A stretch of DNA of 64,000 bases from Aphelocoma coerulescens. Taxonomy: Eukaryota > Chordata > Aves > Passeriformes > Corvidae. The translations under genes and the position numbers were made by a program. Shown one piece after another: positions 61,101-64,000 of the stretch (its first letter is position 1; every line of letters begins with the position of its first letter). The stretch is taken from contig NC_091016.1 in the NCBI RefSeq assembly GCF_041296385.1, forward strand, positions 11,753,997-11,817,996, given 5' to 3'. Below the pieces are notes generated by a model. The model made no database searches, had not been told where the DNA came from, and saw only the letters and a program-made list of their open reading frames with translations.

Positions 61101-63431
61101 AGTACCTCAGAGAGAGATTATTGCTTTATGCTTGTCTCACACAACCTATGTCCTCAGTTTCATAATTTTAATTATGTGCTTTTTTATCCAGCATTATCTT
61201 AAGAAATTGGATGTCTACTCCGGTCACAATTTCAAACATTAATTTCTAGAAAACCACCTCAGGATTTTTCTTTATTTATTTCTTACTGTAATTTGCAGAA
61301 AGGTCAGGAACAGGTCAACAAACTGGAGCAATCTCACCATCTGGTTGTTGGGAGACTCACCTCTACTTGAAACCCAAGTATAAAGGCTTTCACAAAATCA
61401 GCTGCTTTCGTCAGAGCACTGAGATCCTTTGTCTCTTGACAAGTCTACAAGACAAGAAGTTATGTTTGCAAATTAAGACCAGGCAAGTTAGGAGCAGGAC
61501 TTAAAGATCAGCCTTTGCTTGGAGGGGAGAGAAGAGAGAATCTGCTGAAAATCCACACCACCACTGACTGAGGAAAACCCTTTTGGTGGAGAAAACCCAA
61601 AACCAATGCAAACTAAACTGCAACAGCAAAAAGCAGAAAAAAGAGGATGATGATGGCAGGAGAGTTATTCTAATGACAGTATTCTAAAGATACCTTAACA
61701 GGTGAATGAAACTCATTTCAAAGTTTTAGATTCATGATGGATATGGACAAAATGAAATCAGCTTGATGAAGAACAAAACTACCTTGCTTTTCACCAGACA
61801 TCATTTCATATCAAAAAGTGGTTTTAAAATCCCAGGGTTTTCTCCTGCACAGTTATTGAGTGAAACTGCGGGGGTTTCTGCTCCCCCCTACCTTTCCCCT
61901 GAAGTTATTTTTAGGAAGTGTAAATAAGGGATAATTCTGTCACCTTTCCTCCAGTTCCTGCCATCAAACTTGTGATAACATTTCATGGTTAGGCAGCAGA
62001 ATTCCTGTTGTTGTCTGTATTTTCACTATTACATTGGAAGATTTCATGTCAATGTTGCTCATACAGTAAGTTTTATGTCAAAACTTTGGATATGCTCTTA
62101 AAAACTCCTAGTGTGAACATTCCTCAGGAAGAATAAGGATAAAGAATGAGCATCTACAAGATTTACAGGTTTATATTGGTGTCTGTGCCCTAAGGTATTC
62201 CAGTGCAACCCACTGAAGAAAAATCACATGCTATTAAACTATGAGCCCTTATCATCTGCCACAAACAATGACATTAGAAGATTCAGTGCCCCCTTAAAAG
62301 ATACTGTTCACTGTCAGGTAAGTATGTGGTAGCCTTAAATAGCTGGAAAATACTGAATTACAAAATCATATCTAAGACATGGATAAAAATTCTTCCTTAA
62401 TGCTACAGTACGTAATTTTTTCCTACAAAAATTGAACACCGCCCCAGCTTCTGCTGGCTCCTTCTGGAACAGATTTGTATTTTCGGGTTTTACCTGCAGT
62501 AACTACTTGTCCTAAGCAATAATTGCTAGATTACACCACACAGTTTCCATTTTTCCAAGCATTATATAGGATTTATAACTTCTCTCGTTTTTAATCTGTG
62601 GACCAAGAACACCCATGAGGAGGCCCTGCTTTTCAGGAGGCAGAATCATAGAATGGTAAGGGGTTGGAGTGGACTGTAAGATCATCTAGTCCCAACCCCC
62701 CTGCCACGGGCAGGAACACCTCTCACTAAACCAGGCTGCTCAAGGCCTTATCCAGCTCGGCTTTGAACACTACCAGGGTTGGGGCATCCCTGGGCAACCA
62801 GTGTCTTACCACTCTCACAGTAAAAAATTCTTCCTAGCATCCAAACTAAACTTCTCTTTCACGTTGTACACATTACTCCTTATCCTGCCTCTACAGTTCC
62901 TTACTAAGAGCCCCTCTCCGGCTTCCTTGGAGGCCCCTTCAGATACTGGAAGGTGCTATAAGGTCTGCACACAACCTTCTCTTCCAGTTAACGGGGAAGG
63001 CAATAGGAGTTGCTCCCCCTACCTTGATCTCAACATTTCTCGTTTTCAAGTTGAACCTGATTTGAAGCTGCAGATGCTCCACGATGGGCGTGAATATCTT
63101 CATCCAGTTCTCCTTAAGCGGCGTGTACCTGTTGGCCGGCACAGGGATCTTCCTCAGCTCGCCTTTCCCAACCTGCCGGGGGCGAGAGACAGGCAGGCCG
63201 TGAGGCGGGGGACGGCGGAGAACCGGGGGAGCGGCATTTCCCCGGCGCCCCGCGTACCCCGAGCGCCTCGGCGGTCAGGGGCGGGAACGCCGGCCGCTTG
63301 CTGGGCCGCGGCTCCGTCGTGTCCATGGCAGCTCCTGCCGCCGGCTCCTCGCCGCCCGCCCGCCGCTTCCTCCGGCTCCGCCGGGACGCGACGCTGGTGA
63401 AGCCGCCGCCTGCTGCCGCCTCGGTCTCCAT
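58050..63431 (-). CDS. PNO1: RNA-binding protein PNO1, 40S assembly factor (complete gene, seven coding exons)
   Basis: Partner of NOB1: a KH-domain factor that binds pre-40S particles near the 3' end of 18S rRNA during small-subunit maturation in nucleolus and cytoplasm. Coding exons, in order, are 63431-63258, 63172-63023, 61444-61361, 59831-59771, 59285-59168, 58643-58573 and 58117-58050. All borders are GT/AG and phases join without a break. The product is 241 residues, against 252 for human as I recall. Residues 1-58 are a charged, variable N-terminal tail beginning [10 protein letters not shown]; residues 68-105 ([19 protein letters not shown] and on) are strongly conserved. The KH domain includes the GxxG loop GKGG at 174-177 and [19 protein letters not shown]. 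The C-terminus is [16 protein letters not shown]. Head-to-head with DNAAF10 and tail-to-tail with PPP3R1. Two CR1 copies lie in its introns. Confidence 0.97.
58573..58643 (-). CDS. PNO1: PNO1 coding exon 6
   Basis: 71 bp encoding [20 protein letters not shown] and LIL. Acceptor TTACAG, donor GTAAGT. Residue 198 spans the splice and reads Ala, where human has Val as I recall. Confidence 0.95.
59168..59285 (-). CDS. PNO1: PNO1 coding exon 5 (KH domain core)
   Basis: 118 bp encoding [18 protein letters not shown] onward, with the GKGG RNA-binding loop, to TRTRIVLAD. Acceptor TTTCAG, donor GTAAGT. Confidence 0.95.
59771..59831 (-). CDS. PNO1: PNO1 coding exon 4
   Basis: 61 bp encoding [20 protein letters not shown] plus one base. 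Acceptor TTTTAG, donor GTGAGT. Confidence 0.95.
59832..61360 (-). other. PNO1: PNO1 intron 3
   Basis: 1.5 kb, more than half of it a CR1 copy (60112-61037) inserted antisense to PNO1. Nothing else recognised. Confidence 0.9.
60112..61037 (+). mobile_element. CR1 LINE, about 0.93 kb, with reverse transcriptase remnant
   Basis: Begins with GGCCCAGTCCTATTTAGTAT and a GATCTGGATGAGGGGATTGA block. It encodes FVDDTKLGA (catalytic Asp-Asp at 60182-60187), then the long CR1 3' region, ending TTTTCCAACC and ATTCTGTGATTCCATGA, an octamer-like 3' tail. Frames are broken after the DDT motif. It lies in PNO1 intron 3, opposite to the gene. Confidence 0.93.
61361..61444 (-). CDS. PNO1: PNO1 coding exon 3
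   Basis: 28 codons, from [17 protein letters not shown] to FILGFQVE. Acceptor TTGTAG, donor GTGAGT. Confidence 0.95.
61445..63022 (-). other. PNO1: PNO1 intron 2
   Basis: 1.6 kb with a CR1 copy at its 5' end (62641-62987). The rest is AT-rich with no feature recognised. Confidence 0.9.
62641..62987 (-). mobile_element. CR1 LINE 3' fragment, same strand as PNO1
   Basis: Inverted CR1 tail: CAGAATCATAGAATGGTAAG, then CCCCTGCCACGGGCAGG, ACCAGGCTGCTCAAGGCC, TTGAACACTACCAGGGTTGG, and AGTAAAAAATTCTTCCTAGC. The 5' truncation is near 62987, only about 35 bp from the PNO1 exon 2 donor. Confidence 0.9.
63023..63172 (-). CDS. PNO1: PNO1 coding exon 2
   Basis: 50 codons, [17 protein letters not shown] through RNVEIK. 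The acceptor is CCGGCAG and the donor GTAGGG. A CR1 insertion begins about 35 bp beyond the donor. Confidence 0.95.
63258..63431 (-). CDS. PNO1: PNO1 coding exon 1
   Basis: 58 codons from ATG at 63431 (context GCGGACATGGAG) to a GTACGC donor, phase 0. It is basic and Ala/Arg-rich, with the conserved [17 protein letters not shown] segment. The frame stays open upstream of this ATG, but this start matches the family N-terminus. Confidence 0.93.
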
Positions 63432-63520
63432 GTCCGCCGCGGAACACACGTGGTGCCGCTGCCGCCGGAAGGGGCTGGCGAGCGCTTCCTCCGCATCCGC
63501 CGGGGTCGGAGTGGGGCGGG
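63432..63520. promoter_or_regulatory. Bidirectional PNO1/DNAAF10 promoter
   Basis: Only 89 bp separate the two start codons. The segment is GC-rich and CpG-dense and has no TATA box. It holds a palindromic E-box CACGTG (63447-63452) and an ETS-type CCGGAAG (63465-63471). Transcription starts of one or both genes may fall inside the other's first exon. Confidence 0.85.
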
Positions 63521-63712
63521 ATGTCGGCGGCGGCGGGTCCGGAGCGGCCGCAGGTGGTGTCGCACGTCCAGCAGGCGCTGAGCTACACCGTGTTCGATTG
63601 CAAGTGGGTGCCCCGGAGCGCCCGCCTGCTGTGCCTGGGCAGCGCCGCCCGCGGCACCGGCCTCGTCCAGCTGTACGAGCTGCACGGAGCCCGTCTGGAG
63701 CTGCTGCGGGAG
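63521..63712 (+). CDS. DNAAF10: DNAAF10/WDR92 coding exon 1 (partial gene, continues past the window)
   Basis: First 64 residues of the WD-repeat protein known as WDR92, Monad or DNAAF10. It works with R2TP/prefoldin-like co-chaperones in preassembling axonemal dyneins in the cytoplasm. The exon starts MSAAAGPERPQVVSHVQQAL and contains the diagnostic SYTVFDCKWVP and ARGTGLVQLYEL stretches, the first WD-repeat blade. It ends LLRE at a GTGAGC donor, phase 0. The ATG matches the family start; the residues just after Met are slightly longer and Ala/Gly-rich compared with human as I recall. Remaining exons lie right of the window. Confidence 0.93.
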
Positions 63713-64000
63713 GTGAGCGCGGTCTCCTTGGGGACAGCTGCCAGGGCACTTGTCCAGAACCCGGGGATAAAAAACAGGGGCTGATTTGCATGTTAAATGT
63801 GCCGATTCAGTGATACCCTGTCGGTTTTTGAGAACTGGTGACCTTATCGCTTTCCACAACTCCCTGAAAGGTTGTAGCCAGGTAGGAGTCTGTCTCTTCC
63901 CAGGCAAGACTTAAGCTGCACAGACTTAAGCTACACCAGGGGAGGTTTAGATTCGACGTTAGGAAGAATTTCCTCACAAAAGGGTTTATTAGACATTGGA
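63713..64000 (+). other. DNAAF10: DNAAF10 intron 1 (start)
   Basis: Begins GTGAGCGCGG; soon runs into a CR1 copy that reaches the window edge. Confidence 0.85.
63838..64000 (+). mobile_element. CR1 LINE fragment, cut by the window edge
   Basis: Contains ACCTTATCGCTTTCCACAAC, GAAAGGTTGTAGCCAGGTAG, TCTCTTCCCAGGCAAGACTT, CCAGGGGAGGTTTAGATTCG and TTAGGAAGAATTTCCTCAC, in CR1 order. The short block ACTTAAGCT(G/A)CAC occurs twice, at about 63908-63919 and 63924-63935, suggesting a small internal duplication. Confidence 0.87.

Noticed and set aside
62801..63400. A 199-codon plus-strand frame
   Set aside because: It runs across an inverted CR1 copy and the antisense of PNO1 exons 1 and 2.

Overview
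The window looks like avian nuclear DNA. It is AT-rich and intron-dominated, has CpG-rich islands at two promoters, and carries at least nine fragments of CR1, the dominant LINE of birds. It also holds one retrovirus-like provirus end of a type common in birds. The LTR style and the abundant low-complexity A/C- and T/G-rich DNA suggest a songbird or other neoavian, but that is inference. I saw no prokaryotic features, tRNA or rRNA genes, or CRISPR arrays.

Layout. Positions 1-1704 hold the 5' end of an endogenous retrovirus on the minus strand: a decayed gag, a tRNA-Trp primer binding site and a 5' LTR; the rest of the provirus lies beyond the left edge. Positions 1705-17150 are intergenic, with only CR1 fragments and simple repeats recognised. 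A CpG island at about 17200-18270 carries the PPP3R1 promoter. PPP3R1 (calcineurin B, regulatory subunit) runs rightward from 17562 to its poly(A) signal at 56383. Its six coding exons were reconstructed from splice sites and give a complete 170-residue protein with four intact EF-hands. Exon 1 contributes only the ATG and is followed by a 23.9 kb intron.

PNO1 (40S ribosome assembly factor) lies convergently on the minus strand from 63431 to 58050. It has seven coding exons giving 241 residues and a KH domain. DNAAF10 (WDR92, a dynein-assembly WD-repeat protein) begins head-to-head with PNO1 at 63521. Only its first coding exon is inside the window. The two start codons are 89 bp apart and share a GC-rich bidirectional promoter with an E-box and an ETS motif.

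The gene order PPP3R1 - PNO1 - DNAAF10 with these orientations matches the mammalian 2p14 arrangement as I know it, so this is conserved vertebrate synteny. The three genes do not form a pathway: one is in calcium signalling, one in ribosome biogenesis and one in cilia/chaperone work. I found no convincing new biological system. The observations most worth checking are two nearly identical 100 bp direct repeats bracketing PPP3R1 exon 3, a provirus combining a tRNA-Trp primer site with a betaretrovirus-like matrix region, a CR1 copy close to a PNO1 splice donor, and predicted quadruplex sites. A 184-residue antisense open frame in PPP3R1 intron 2 is also longer than expected by chance.
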